64,000 bases of DNA. Origin: Candidatus Rubrivivax defluviihabitans (GTDB taxonomy: Bacteria > Pseudomonadota > Gammaproteobacteria > Burkholderiales > Burkholderiaceae_C). Below the pieces are notes generated by a model. That model had not been told where the DNA came from and searched no databases. It was given only the letters and a program-made list of their open reading frames with translations. The position numbers and the translations under genes were made by a program. Shown here piece after piece: positions 26,917-34,613 of the stretch. Position 1 is the first letter of the stretch; each line of letters begins with the position of its first letter. The stretch lies in the NCBI GenBank assembly GCA_016709385.1, contig JADJMW010000005.1, positions 248,001-312,000 of the forward strand. The letters are read 5' to 3'.

Positions 26917-28143
26917 TCAGACGGTGTGGCGTTTGCGATAGTTCGACAGGAAGCGCTCGATGCGCCCGATGGCTTCGCTCAGGTCGTCGGCATTGGGCAG
27001 GAAGACGAGGCGGAAGTGGTCGGGCGCGATCCAGTTGAAACCGGTGCCCTGCACGATGAGCACCTTCTCCTCTGCCAGCAGTTCGTAGGCGAACTGCTGG
27101 TCGTCGTCGATCGGGTAGACCTTGGGGTCCAGGCGCGGGAACATGTACAGCGCTGCCTTGGGCTTGACCACGCTCACGCCCGGGATCTGCGTGAGCAGGT
27201 CATACGCCAGGTCGCGCTGCTTGCACAGCCGCCCGGTGGGCGCCACCAGGTCCTTGATGCTCTGGTAGCCGCCCAAAGCCGTCTGGATCGCCAATTGCCC
27301 CGGCGTGTTGCTGCACAGGCGCAGGCTGGCCAGCATGTTCAGGCCCTCGATGTAGTCGCGCGCATGCCGCTTCTCGCCCGAGACGATCATCCAGCCGGCG
27401 CGGTAGCCGCAGGAACGGTAGTTCTTGCTCAGGCCGTTGAAGGTGATGAAGAGCACGTCGTCGGCCAGGCTGGCGATGCTCGTGTGCACGTTGCCGTCGT
27501 ACAGCGTCTTGTCGTAGATCTCGTCGGCGAAGACGATCAGCTGGTGCTGCCGGGCGACCTCGACGATCTCCAGCAGCACCTCGGGCGGGTACAGCGCCCC
27601 GGTCGGGTTGTTCGGGTTGATGACGACGATGCCCTTGGTGCGCGGCGTGATGCGGCGGCGGATGTCGGCGATGTCTGGCGTCCAGCCGGCCTGCTCGTCG
27701 CACAGGTAGTGCACCGGCGTGCCGCCCGACAGCCCGACGACGGCGGTCCACAGCGGATAGTCAGGCGCCGGGATCAGCACCTCGTCGCCGTCGTCGAGCA
27801 GCGCGTTCATGCTCATCGCGATCAGTTCGGACGCCCCGTTGCCCAGATAGACGTCGTCCACCGTGACGCCGCGGACATTCTTCTCCTGCGTGTAGTGCAC
27901 CACCGCCTTGCGCGGCGCGAACAGGCCCTTGCTGTCGGTGTAGCCGGCCGCGTGCGGCAGGTTGCGGATCATGTCCTGCACGATCTCGTCGGGCGGCTCG
28001 AGGCCGAAGACGGCGAGGTTGCCGATATTCAGCTTGATGATCTTCTGGCCCTCGTCCTCCATCTGGCGTGCCTTGTCCAGCACGGGGCCGCGGATGTCGT
28101 AGGCCACGTTGGCGAGCTTGGCGGACTTGGCTACCGTCTTCAT
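26917..28143 (-). CDS. Pyridoxal-phosphate aminotransferase (AlaA/AlaC type)
   Basis: 408-residue class I/II aminotransferase. IKLNIGNLAVFGLEPPDEI, AGYTDSKGL, the PLP-contact GNGASELIAMSMNALLDDGDEVLIPAPDYPLW, VVINPNNPTGALYP, FADEIYDKTLYDG, and NGLSKNYRSCGYRAGW with the Schiff-base lysine are all present. It most resembles glutamate-pyruvate aminotransferases AlaA/YfbQ, which make alanine. It is the first gene of the run into hom and thrC. A TTG at 28155 would add four residues; the ATG at 28143 is used. Divergent from the Mth938 gene with 52 bp between. Confidence 0.9.
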   Translation of the reverse strand: MKTVAKSAKLANVAYDIRGPVLDKARQMEDEGQKIIKLNIGNLAVFGLEPPDEIVQDMIRNLPHAAGYTDSKGLFAPRKAVVHYTQEKNVRGVTVDDVYLGNGASELIAMSMNALLDDGDEVLIPAPDYPLWTAVVGLSGGTPVHYLCDEQAGWTPDIADIRRRITPRTKGIVVINPNNPTGALYPPEVLLEIVEVARQHQLIVFADEIYDKTLYDGNVHTSIASLADDVLFITFNGLSKNYRSCGYRAGWMIVSGEKRHARDYIEGLNMLASLRLCSNTPGQLAIQTALGGYQSIKDLVAPTGRLCKQRDLAYDLLTQIPGVSVVKPKAALYMFPRLDPKVYPIDDDQQFAYELLAEEKVLIVQGTGFNWIAPDHFRLVFLPNADDLSEAIGRIERFLSNYRKRHTV

Positions 28144-28195
28144 TTCTGGCTTCAAGGAAAAGGCTCCGGCGCGAGGAACCTAGAATTATCCACGC

Positions 28196-28603
28196 ATGAA
28201 GTTCCAGCCCGACACGCCCGAAGGCGTCAACGTCATCACCCGCCACCAGCCCGGGTGCGTGTGGGTCGGCGGCACGCCGTTCGGCCACAGCCTGCTGCTG
28301 CCCTGGAGCGGCGAGGTCTTGCCCTGGGGTGCAGCAGCCTTCGACGCGCTGGGTGCCACTCATTTCGAGCGTCTGCTGGCGCTGGCGCCCGAGGTGGTGA
28401 TCTTCGGCAGCGGCAGCCGACTGCGATTTCCGCCGCCGGTGTGGCTGCGCGGGCTGATCGAGCGCCGCATCGGCTTGGAAACCATGGACACCGCAGCCGC
28501 CTGCCGTACCTACAACGTGCTGGTCAGCGAACGCCGCGCGGTGGTGGCCGCCCTGCTGGTCGAAGGCGGCGCCGGGTCGGCGGGAGCGCCGGACACTTTA
28601 TAA
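28196..28603 (+). CDS. Mth938-like (DUF498) domain protein
   Basis: 135 residues of the Mth938/NDUFAF3-like fold: opening KFQPDTPEGVNVITRHQPGCVWVGG, middle FERLLALAPEVVIFGSGSRLRFPP, and GLETMDTAAACRTYNVLVSERRAVVAALL at the end. Mitochondrial relatives assist complex I assembly; bacterial roles are not settled. Its TAA stop lies inside a TATAAT hexamer that may be the -10 of the peroxiredoxin gene. The upstream 52 bp separate it from the divergent aminotransferase. Confidence 0.85.
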   Translation: MKFQPDTPEGVNVITRHQPGCVWVGGTPFGHSLLLPWSGEVLPWGAAAFDALGATHFERLLALAPEVVIFGSGSRLRFPPPVWLRGLIERRIGLETMDTAAACRTYNVLVSERRAVVAALLVEGGAGSAGAPDTL

Positions 28604-28604
28604 T
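28599..28604 (+). promoter_or_regulatory. Candidate -10 element for the peroxiredoxin gene
   Basis: A perfect TATAAT hexamer in very GC-rich surroundings, overlapping the stop codon of the Mth938 gene and 49 bp before the peroxiredoxin ATG. The expected -35 region (about 28576-28581) is weak, so an activator or other sigma factor contact may be needed. Confidence 0.45.
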
Positions 28605-28653
28605 CGTCGATTGAGCCGGCTTCGGCAATTCTGTGCAGTCCGAGACAACCTCC

Positions 28654-29130
28654 ATGACGCCTGTCATCAACAAATCTCTCCCGGAATTCGAAGCTCTGGC
28701 CACCGGCGGCGTGAAATTCACGCCGCAATCGCTGCTGGGCAAGGCCGTCGTGCTGTATTTCTACCCCAAGGACAACACGCCCGGCTGCACCACCGAAGCC
28801 ATGCAGTTCCGTGACCATCACAAGGATTTCGTGAAGTCCGGTGCCGTGGTGTTCGGCGTCTCGCGCGACAACATGGCGTCGCACGACAAATTCAAGGCCA
28901 ACCTCGAACTGCCCTTCGAGCTGATCGCCGATACCGAAGAGAAGCTCTGCCACATGTTCGGCGTGGTCAAGAACAAGATCATGTACGGCAAGAAGGTCAA
29001 GGGCATCGAGCGCAGCACCTTCCTCATCGATGCCGAAGGCGTGATGCGCGCCGAATGGCGCGGCATCAAGGTCGCCGGCCATGTCGACGAAGTGCTCAAG
29101 GCGGTGAAAGCGCTGAAGAAGGGCGCCTGA
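28654..29130 (+). CDS. bcp: Peroxiredoxin (Bcp/PrxQ family)
   Basis: 158-residue thiol peroxidase that reduces hydrogen peroxide and alkyl hydroperoxides in the cytosol. YFYPKDNTPGCTTEAMQFRD holds the peroxidatic cysteine, Cys45. E. coli Bcp has a resolving cysteine five residues later; here that position is Met. A further Cys lies in EEKLCHMFGV near residue 98. The ATG at 28654 is preferred to an upstream GTG at 28633, as the family begins with a short stretch before LPEFE. It is followed by a clear terminator hairpin at 29187. Confidence 0.93.
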   Translation: MTPVINKSLPEFEALATGGVKFTPQSLLGKAVVLYFYPKDNTPGCTTEAMQFRDHHKDFVKSGAVVFGVSRDNMASHDKFKANLELPFELIADTEEKLCHMFGVVKNKIMYGKKVKGIERSTFLIDAEGVMRAEWRGIKVAGHVDEVLKAVKALKKGA

Positions 29131-29186
29131 TCATCGCCGCTGCGCAGCCCGTCGGCCGGCGAACGGCCGTTTCCCGTTCCACCATC

Positions 29187-29220
29187 AAGCCGCCCAGTTG
29201 CCTGCGCGGCTTTTTCTTTT
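29187..29220 (+). terminator. Rho-independent terminator after the peroxiredoxin gene
   Basis: AAGCCGC and GCGGCTT form a 7-bp stem around a 12-nt loop, followed by TTTCTTTT. The T-rich tail ends only 22 nt before the phoH ATG, so either phoH has a promoter upstream that reads through it or this is a partial terminator. Confidence 0.75.
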
Positions 29221-29242
29221 CCACTTTGGAAGCCTGAATCCC

Positions 29243-30961
29243 ATGCCCTTGCCCAAGCCCCCTTCCCGCAAAGGCGACCTGCTGCAAAGCATTGACTACG
29301 AAGTGCAGGCCGCGCCCAAAGCCGACAAGCGCACGACCAAGGCCCGCGCCGACGACACCCCGGCGCAGACGGCGCTGGACCTGCACGACGGCGGCGCCGC
29401 CATGGTCGCACGCGCACCGGCGCAGCAGGCGGCCCTGCTCTCGACGCCGCCGCCCGTGGTGCGCCCACCCGCCGCCGTGGCCCCGCCCACGGTGGCCGCG
29501 GCCCCTGCCGCCGCACCTGCACCGCGGCCGCGCAAGCCGCGCAGCAACGGCCCGGCCAAGCTCTTCGTGCTCGACACCAACGTGCTGATGCACGACCCGA
29601 TGAGCCTGTTCCGCTTCGAGGAGCACGACGTCTTCCTGCCCATGATCACGCTGGAGGAACTCGACGGCCACAAGAAAGGCATGAGCGAGGTGGCGCGCAA
29701 TGCGCGCCAGGTCAGCCGCGACCTCGACGCGCTGGCCAGTTTCACGGCCCGCAACGGTGCCATCGATACGGCGGCCGGCATCGAACTGGCCAAGACCGGG
29801 CACCGCGAAGCCGGCGGCAAGCTCTACTTCCAGACCATGCTGCTCGACGTCAAGCTGCCGCCGGGGCTGCCGCAGGGCAAGGCCGACAACCAGATCCTGG
29901 GCGTGGTGCAGAGCCTGCGCGAGCAGCAGCAGGCGTCTGCCACCCCGCGCGAAGTGGTGCTGGTGTCCAAGGACATCAACATGCGCGTGAAGGCGCGCGC
30001 GTTGGGCCTGCCGGCCGAGGACTACACCAACGACAAGACGCTGGAAGACGGCGACCTGCTCTACACCGGCGTGCTGCCGCTGCCGGCCGACTTCTGGGAG
30101 CGCCATGGCAAGACCATGGAAAGCTGGCAGCAGGGCGGCCACACCTACTACCGCATCAGCGGGCCGCTGGTGCCGGCGCTGCTGATCAACCAGTTCGTCT
30201 ACCTCGAGACCCCGGGTGCCGCGCCGCTGTATGCGCGCGTGGCCGAGATCACCGGCAAGACCGCGGTGCTGAAGACGCTGCGCGACTACACGCACGGCAA
30301 GAATGCGGTGTGGGGCGTGACGGCGCGCAACCGCGAACAGAATTTCGCGCTCAACCTGCTGATGGACCCGGAGTGCGACTTCATCACCCTCACCGGCACC
30401 GCGGGCAGCGGCAAGACGCTGATGACGCTGGCCGCGGGCCTGAGCCAGGTGCTCGACGAGCGGCGCTACACGGAGATCATCGTGACGCGGGTGACGGTGC
30501 CGGTGGGCGACGATATCGGCTTCCTGCCCGGCAACGAGGAAGAGAAGATGGGGCCCTGGATGGGCGCGCTCGACGACAACCTGGAAGTGCTGGCGCGCAG
30601 CGATGCCAGCGCCGGCGAATGGGGCCGCGCGGCCACCAACGACCTGGTGCGCAGCAAGATCAAGATCAAGAGCCTGAACTTCATGCGCGGGCGCACCTTC
30701 CTGAACAAATACCTGCTCATCGACGAGGCGCAGAACCTGACGCCCAAGCAGATGAAGACGCTGATCACGCGTGCCGGGCCGGGCACCAAGATCGTCTGCC
30801 TGGGCAACCTGGCGCAGATCGACACGCCTTATCTCACCGAAGGCTCTTCGGGCCTGACCTACGCCGTCGACCGCTTCAAGGGCTGGCCGCACGGCGGCCA
30901 CCTGATGCTGGCGCGCGGCGAACGCTCGCGGCTGGCGGACTACGCCAGCGAGGTGCTCTGA
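29243..30961 (+). CDS. PhoH family protein with N-terminal PIN domain (YlaK type)
   Basis: 572 residues. After a low-complexity Pro/Ala-rich leader (50-105), a PIN nuclease domain follows (KLFVLDTNVLMHDP, LEELDGHKKG, VLVSKDINMRVKA with the acidic metal ligands), then a PhoH ATPase domain with Walker A GTAGSGKT at 385-392 and Walker B-like YLLIDEAQNLTPKQMKTL. LGNLAQIDTPYL is the family's end signature. PhoH-PIN proteins are thought to be RNA helicase-nucleases in RNA turnover. The ATG at 29243 has a GGAAG site. The gene starts 22 nt after the terminator of the peroxiredoxin gene. Confidence 0.93.
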   Translation: MPLPKPPSRKGDLLQSIDYEVQAAPKADKRTTKARADDTPAQTALDLHDGGAAMVARAPAQQAALLSTPPPVVRPPAAVAPPTVAAAPAAAPAPRPRKPRSNGPAKLFVLDTNVLMHDPMSLFRFEEHDVFLPMITLEELDGHKKGMSEVARNARQVSRDLDALASFTARNGAIDTAAGIELAKTGHREAGGKLYFQTMLLDVKLPPGLPQGKADNQILGVVQSLREQQQASATPREVVLVSKDINMRVKARALGLPAEDYTNDKTLEDGDLLYTGVLPLPADFWERHGKTMESWQQGGHTYYRISGPLVPALLINQFVYLETPGAAPLYARVAEITGKTAVLKTLRDYTHGKNAVWGVTARNREQNFALNLLMDPECDFITLTGTAGSGKTLMTLAAGLSQVLDERRYTEIIVTRVTVPVGDDIGFLPGNEEEKMGPWMGALDDNLEVLARSDASAGEWGRAATNDLVRSKIKIKSLNFMRGRTFLNKYLLIDEAQNLTPKQMKTLITRAGPGTKIVCLGNLAQIDTPYLTEGSSGLTYAVDRFKGWPHGGHLMLARGERSRLADYASEVL

Positions 30962-30977
30962 CGCCGGTCGGCCTTCT

Positions 30978-31841
30978 TCAGATCTCGCGCACGCGCAGGT
31001 AGCTGGCGAAGCGCGGCACGCCGGCGGCGGTGCTGCCGCGGTGGCTGAAGGTCACGACCGAGCCCAGGGGCGGCGGATCCTCGCGCTCGGCGTCGCTGAA
31101 GCCGGTGCCCACGAGGAAGTCCGCGCCCTCGTCGGTGCGCAAGCGCAGCGCCCCCATGCGGCCCAGGTGCTTGCCGCGGCCTGCCACGTGGCCCACCACC
31201 ACCGCCTCGGCGTCGTGCAGCGGCTTGAGCTTGAGCAAGGCGGCGTTGCGGCCGGGCCGATAGGCGGCGTCGGCACGATGCAGCATCAGGCCTTCACCAC
31301 CGCCGGCCACCACGGCTTCGAGCCGGCGCTGCAGTTCGGCGCGGTCGGCCAGCGTGGCCTGCGGCGCGGCTTGCAGGGACGGCCAGTCCAGATCGTGGGC
31401 CAGGGACTCGATCGCCACGGCACGGGCCGCGAAAGGCCCCGGGGCGTGCGGCAGGTCGAAGACCATGTAGCGCATCTGCCGCCATTCATCGTCGCGCGGC
31501 GCCTGCCGGCGCACCGCCGCCGACAGCGCGTCGAACTCCCTGCGGCCCAGCCACAACTCGCCGTCCAGCGGCCGCTTCGGCAGCCGCGCGGTGAACCAGG
31601 CCGGCGCGGCCACCGGGCGGCCGCTGCGAAAGCGCAGCACCCGGCCGTTCCAGACCGCGCGCACGCCGTCGTACTTCTCGCTCACCAGGTAGCCGCCGGG
31701 GTCGATGCCCACGGGTGCGTCCTGCGCCAGCAGCAATGCCGGCGCGGATGCGCTTGCGGGCGCTTCCGCCCAGGCCGCAGCCGGCAAGGCAGCCAGGCCG
31801 GTCAGGCGGGACAGGAACAGGCGGCGATTCAAGTCGGGCAT
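30978..31841 (-). CDS. Exported ATP-dependent DNA ligase (LigE-like)
   Basis: 287 residues. The N-terminus (RRLFLSRLTGLAALPAAAWA) has twin arginines, a hydrophobic stretch and an A-x-A site at about 25, consistent with export to the periplasm. The mature part is a minimal ATP-dependent ligase: motif I EKYDGVRAVW with the adenylated lysine at 56, motif III region YMVFDLPH, motif IV EGLMLHR, motif V LLKLKPLHDAEAVVVGH, and an OB domain (VGTGFSD...GSVVTFSHRG). Members seal nicks in duplex DNA; periplasmic forms in Neisseria and Vibrio have been linked to DNA uptake. Convergent with phoH, 16 bp apart. Confidence 0.9.
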   Translation of the reverse strand: MPDLNRRLFLSRLTGLAALPAAAWAEAPASASAPALLLAQDAPVGIDPGGYLVSEKYDGVRAVWNGRVLRFRSGRPVAAPAWFTARLPKRPLDGELWLGRREFDALSAAVRRQAPRDDEWRQMRYMVFDLPHAPGPFAARAVAIESLAHDLDWPSLQAAPQATLADRAELQRRLEAVVAGGGEGLMLHRADAAYRPGRNAALLKLKPLHDAEAVVVGHVAGRGKHLGRMGALRLRTDEGADFLVGTGFSDAEREDPPPLGSVVTFSHRGSTAAGVPRFASYLRVREI

Positions 31842-31983
31842 GGCGGGCTTCCGGTGCGGGCGTGTGGCACGCAGTGTTCACCACGCACCACCGCCCGCCC
31901 ATCGCCCAGAGGGCGGCCCGGACCACCCACTGTGGGGGGCCCACGCCGGCCCGGGGCCGGCGGATGCTGCCAGCCAGGAAGGG

Positions 31984-33879
31984 TCAGCCCACCTTCACCA
32001 TGTCGGTGATCTGCTGCAGGGCGCTGGGGTCCTCGATCGTCGTCAGGTCGCCCGGGTCGCGCTGCTCGCAAACGGCCTGGATGGCGCGCCGCAGCATCTT
32101 GCCCGAACGCGTCTTGGGCAGCGCGCTGACGAAGCGCACGCGCGCCGGCCGCGCCACCGCGCCGAGCTGCCCGTCCACCACCTTCATGATCTCGCCTTCG
32201 AGCGCCAGCGCGGCCTCGGGCGTGGCGGCCTTGGACGGGTCCTTCAGCACGGCGAAGGCCATCGCCACCTGGCCCTTCAGCTGGTCGGCCACGCCGACCA
32301 CCGCCACCTCGGCCACGTTGGGATGGCTGGAGATGCTTTCCTCGATCTCGCGCGTGCCCAGGCGGTGGCCGGCGACGTTGATGACGTCGTCGGTGCGGCC
32401 GAGGATGAAGTAGTAGCCGTCCTCGTCGCGGATGCCCCAGTCGAAGGTGCTGTAGACGAGCCGGCCGGGAATGCTCTTCCAGTAGGTCTTGACGAAGCGT
32501 TCGTCGTCGCGCCACACCGTCTGCATGCAGCCCGGGGGCAGCGGGCCTTCGATGGCGACCACGCCCTTCTGCCCGGCACCGGTGAGTTCCTCGCCGGTGT
32601 TTTCGTCGATCAGCTTGACGTCGTAGCCGTAGACCGCCTTGCCCGGCGAGCCGAACTTGCTGGCCGCCGGCTCGACGCCGTTGCACAGGCTCAGGATCGG
32701 CCAGCCGGTCTCGGTCTGCCAGTAGTTGTCGATGATCGGGCGGCCCAGGCTTTCGGCGATCCACTGCGCCGTGGTCTCGTCCAGCGGCTCGCCGGCCAGG
32801 AACAGCGCGCGCAAGGACGACAGGTCGTGCTTCTTCAGTGCCGCCGGGTCCTGCTTCTTCAGCACGCGCACCGCGGTGGGGGCCGAGAACATCGACGTGA
32901 CCTTGTACTTCTCGACCAGGCTCCACCAGATCGCGGCGTCGGGCCGCGTCGGCAGGCCCTCGTACATGATGGTGGCCATGCCGGCGATCAAGGGCCCGTA
33001 GATGATGTAGCTGTGGCCGACAACCCAGCCGATGTCGCTGGTGCTGAAGTAGGTCTCGCCGGGCTGGCCGAGGTAGATGTGCTTCATGCTCGCAGCCAGG
33101 GCCACCGCGTAGCCGCCGGTGTCGCGCTGCACACCCTTGGGTTTGCCGGTGGTGCCGCTGGTATACAGCGTATAGCTCGGGTGCGTGGACTCGACCCACT
33201 CGCAGGGCACCACGGTGTCGAGGTGCTTCTGGCGCCAGGCCGCGTAGTCCTCGTCGCGCCCGGCGGTGCGCTCGAAGGCGGCCAGGCCGCGGTCGACCAT
33301 CAGCACCTTGGCCGGCTTGTGCGCGGCCAGCCGGATGGCTTCGTCGAGCAGCGGCTTGTAGGCCATGACCTTGCCGCTGCGGCTGCCGGCGTCGGCGCTG
33401 ACGATCAGCGTCGGCTCGGCGTCGTCGATGCGGCTGGCCAGGCTGCCGCTGGCGAAACCGCCGAACACCACCGAATGCAGCGCACCGATGCGCGTGCAGG
33501 CCAGCATGGCGAAGGCGGCCTCGGGGATCATCGGCATGTAGACGAGCACGCGGTCGCCCTTCTTCACGCCCAGGCTCTTCAGCGTGGCCGCCATGCGCTG
33601 CACCTCGGCGTGCAGTTCGCGGAAGCTGTAGCAGCGCTCGGTGCCGGTCTCGGTGGAAACGAAGATGAGCGCGTTCTGGTCGGCACGCGTGGCCAGATGG
33701 CGGTCGACCGCGTTGTGGCACAGGTTGGTGGTGCCGCCGACGAACCACTTCGCGAAGGGCGGGTTGCTGTAGTCGCAGACCTGGGTGAACGGCGTGTGCC
33801 AGTCGATCAGGGCGGCTTGTTCGGACCAGAAACCGTCGCGGTCTTCGAGCGAGCGGCGGTGGAATTCGGCGTAGTTCAT
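31984..33879 (-). CDS. prpE: Propionyl-CoA synthetase (acetyl-CoA synthetase-like)
   Basis: 631 residues of the ANL ligase family, cytosolic. It opens with YAEFHRRSLEDRDGFWSEQAALIDWHTPF, typical of PrpE rather than Acs. The AMP-binding motif YTSGTTGKPKG, the core NYWQTETGWPI, the hinge RTDDVINVAGHRLGT and the acyl-AMP lysine region LPKTRSGKMLRR are complete. It activates propionate (and less well acetate) with ATP and CoA; the C-terminal lysine is usually controlled by acetylation, reversible by CobB, which is encoded at 61580. The prp methylcitrate genes are not adjacent. AAGGAG precedes the ATG at 33879. Confidence 0.9.
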   Translation of the reverse strand: MNYAEFHRRSLEDRDGFWSEQAALIDWHTPFTQVCDYSNPPFAKWFVGGTTNLCHNAVDRHLATRADQNALIFVSTETGTERCYSFRELHAEVQRMAATLKSLGVKKGDRVLVYMPMIPEAAFAMLACTRIGALHSVVFGGFASGSLASRIDDAEPTLIVSADAGSRSGKVMAYKPLLDEAIRLAAHKPAKVLMVDRGLAAFERTAGRDEDYAAWRQKHLDTVVPCEWVESTHPSYTLYTSGTTGKPKGVQRDTGGYAVALAASMKHIYLGQPGETYFSTSDIGWVVGHSYIIYGPLIAGMATIMYEGLPTRPDAAIWWSLVEKYKVTSMFSAPTAVRVLKKQDPAALKKHDLSSLRALFLAGEPLDETTAQWIAESLGRPIIDNYWQTETGWPILSLCNGVEPAASKFGSPGKAVYGYDVKLIDENTGEELTGAGQKGVVAIEGPLPPGCMQTVWRDDERFVKTYWKSIPGRLVYSTFDWGIRDEDGYYFILGRTDDVINVAGHRLGTREIEESISSHPNVAEVAVVGVADQLKGQVAMAFAVLKDPSKAATPEAALALEGEIMKVVDGQLGAVARPARVRFVSALPKTRSGKMLRRAIQAVCEQRDPGDLTTIEDPSALQQITDMVKVG

Positions 33880-33924
33880 CGCGTCGTGTCTCCTTGTGTC
33901 TTGGCTATCGGTCAACGTGATCGG

Positions 33925-34470
33925 TCAACGTGTCTTCACCAGCCCCAGCACCTGCTTGAAGGCCGGGTGCCGGCAGTCGTGCACCCATTCGAACAACACC
34001 ATCTCCGTGCCGACGATGCGCCCGCCGACGTCGCGCAGGCGCTGCATCGCCAGCGTGTGGTCGGCCGGTGCGCGCGAACCGCAGGCGTCGGCCACCACCC
34101 AGATCTCGCGGCCGGCACGCCGCAGCCCCAGCGCTGTCTGCAGCAGGCAGACATGCGCCTCGCAGCCGGCGAGCACGACCTCGGGTGCATCGCACAGGGC
34201 CTCCAATTGCCCCAGCAGTCCATCCTCGCAGGCGTCGAAGTGCATTTTGGCCAGCGTGCTTGCGCAGCGCTGACGCACCGCTTCCACGTTCGGGCCCAGA
34301 CCGCCGGGGTTCTGCTCGGTGCCCAGAACCGGCACGCCGAGCAGTCGCGCGGCGTCGGCCAGCAGCAGCGCGTTGGCCACCACGCGCTCGCCGTCGTGGA
34401 TGGCGGGCATCAGCCGCGCCTGGTAGTCCACCAGAACGAGGCTGCAGTGTCGGGCGTCCAGTCGCTTCAT
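33925..34470 (-). CDS. Isochorismatase-fold cysteine hydrolase
   Basis: 181 residues. SLVLVDYQARLMPAIHDGERV has the catalytic aspartate, VPVLGTEQNPGGLGPN the lysine-region segment, and VVLAGCEAHVCLLQTALGLRRAG the nucleophile cysteine and cis-peptide motif of the isochorismatase-like (YcaC) hydrolases. The substrate is unknown; relatives act on amides, ureides or isochorismate. The ATG at 34470 has a GAGGAAG ribosome-binding site. It lies 45 bp upstream of prpE on the same strand and could share its transcript. Confidence 0.85.
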   Translation of the reverse strand: MKRLDARHCSLVLVDYQARLMPAIHDGERVVANALLLADAARLLGVPVLGTEQNPGGLGPNVEAVRQRCASTLAKMHFDACEDGLLGQLEALCDAPEVVLAGCEAHVCLLQTALGLRRAGREIWVVADACGSRAPADHTLAMQRLRDVGGRIVGTEMVLFEWVHDCRHPAFKQVLGLVKTR

Positions 34471-34613
34471 GATCGCTTCCTCGTCTTCGGCACGGTACGG
34501 CAACCACGCGCGCCGGATGCGGCCTGCCGTGCCCGCCGGCCGGCGCCTCGGGGAAATATACGATTGATCGGGATGGGGCGGCATGTTCGGATCGGGGCCT
34601 CACCGGAGTGCCC

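Noticed and set aside
23262..28614. Several long plus-strand frames opposite moeA, thrC, hom and the aminotransferase
   Set aside because: All are shadows of strongly conserved minus-strand genes; their products are His/Arg/Gln-rich without family features.
29131..29186. Second hairpin CGTCGGCCGGCGAACGGCCG as part of the terminator
   Set aside because: Pairing is imperfect and no T run follows it; the downstream AAGCCGC/GCGGCTT hairpin is the convincing terminator.
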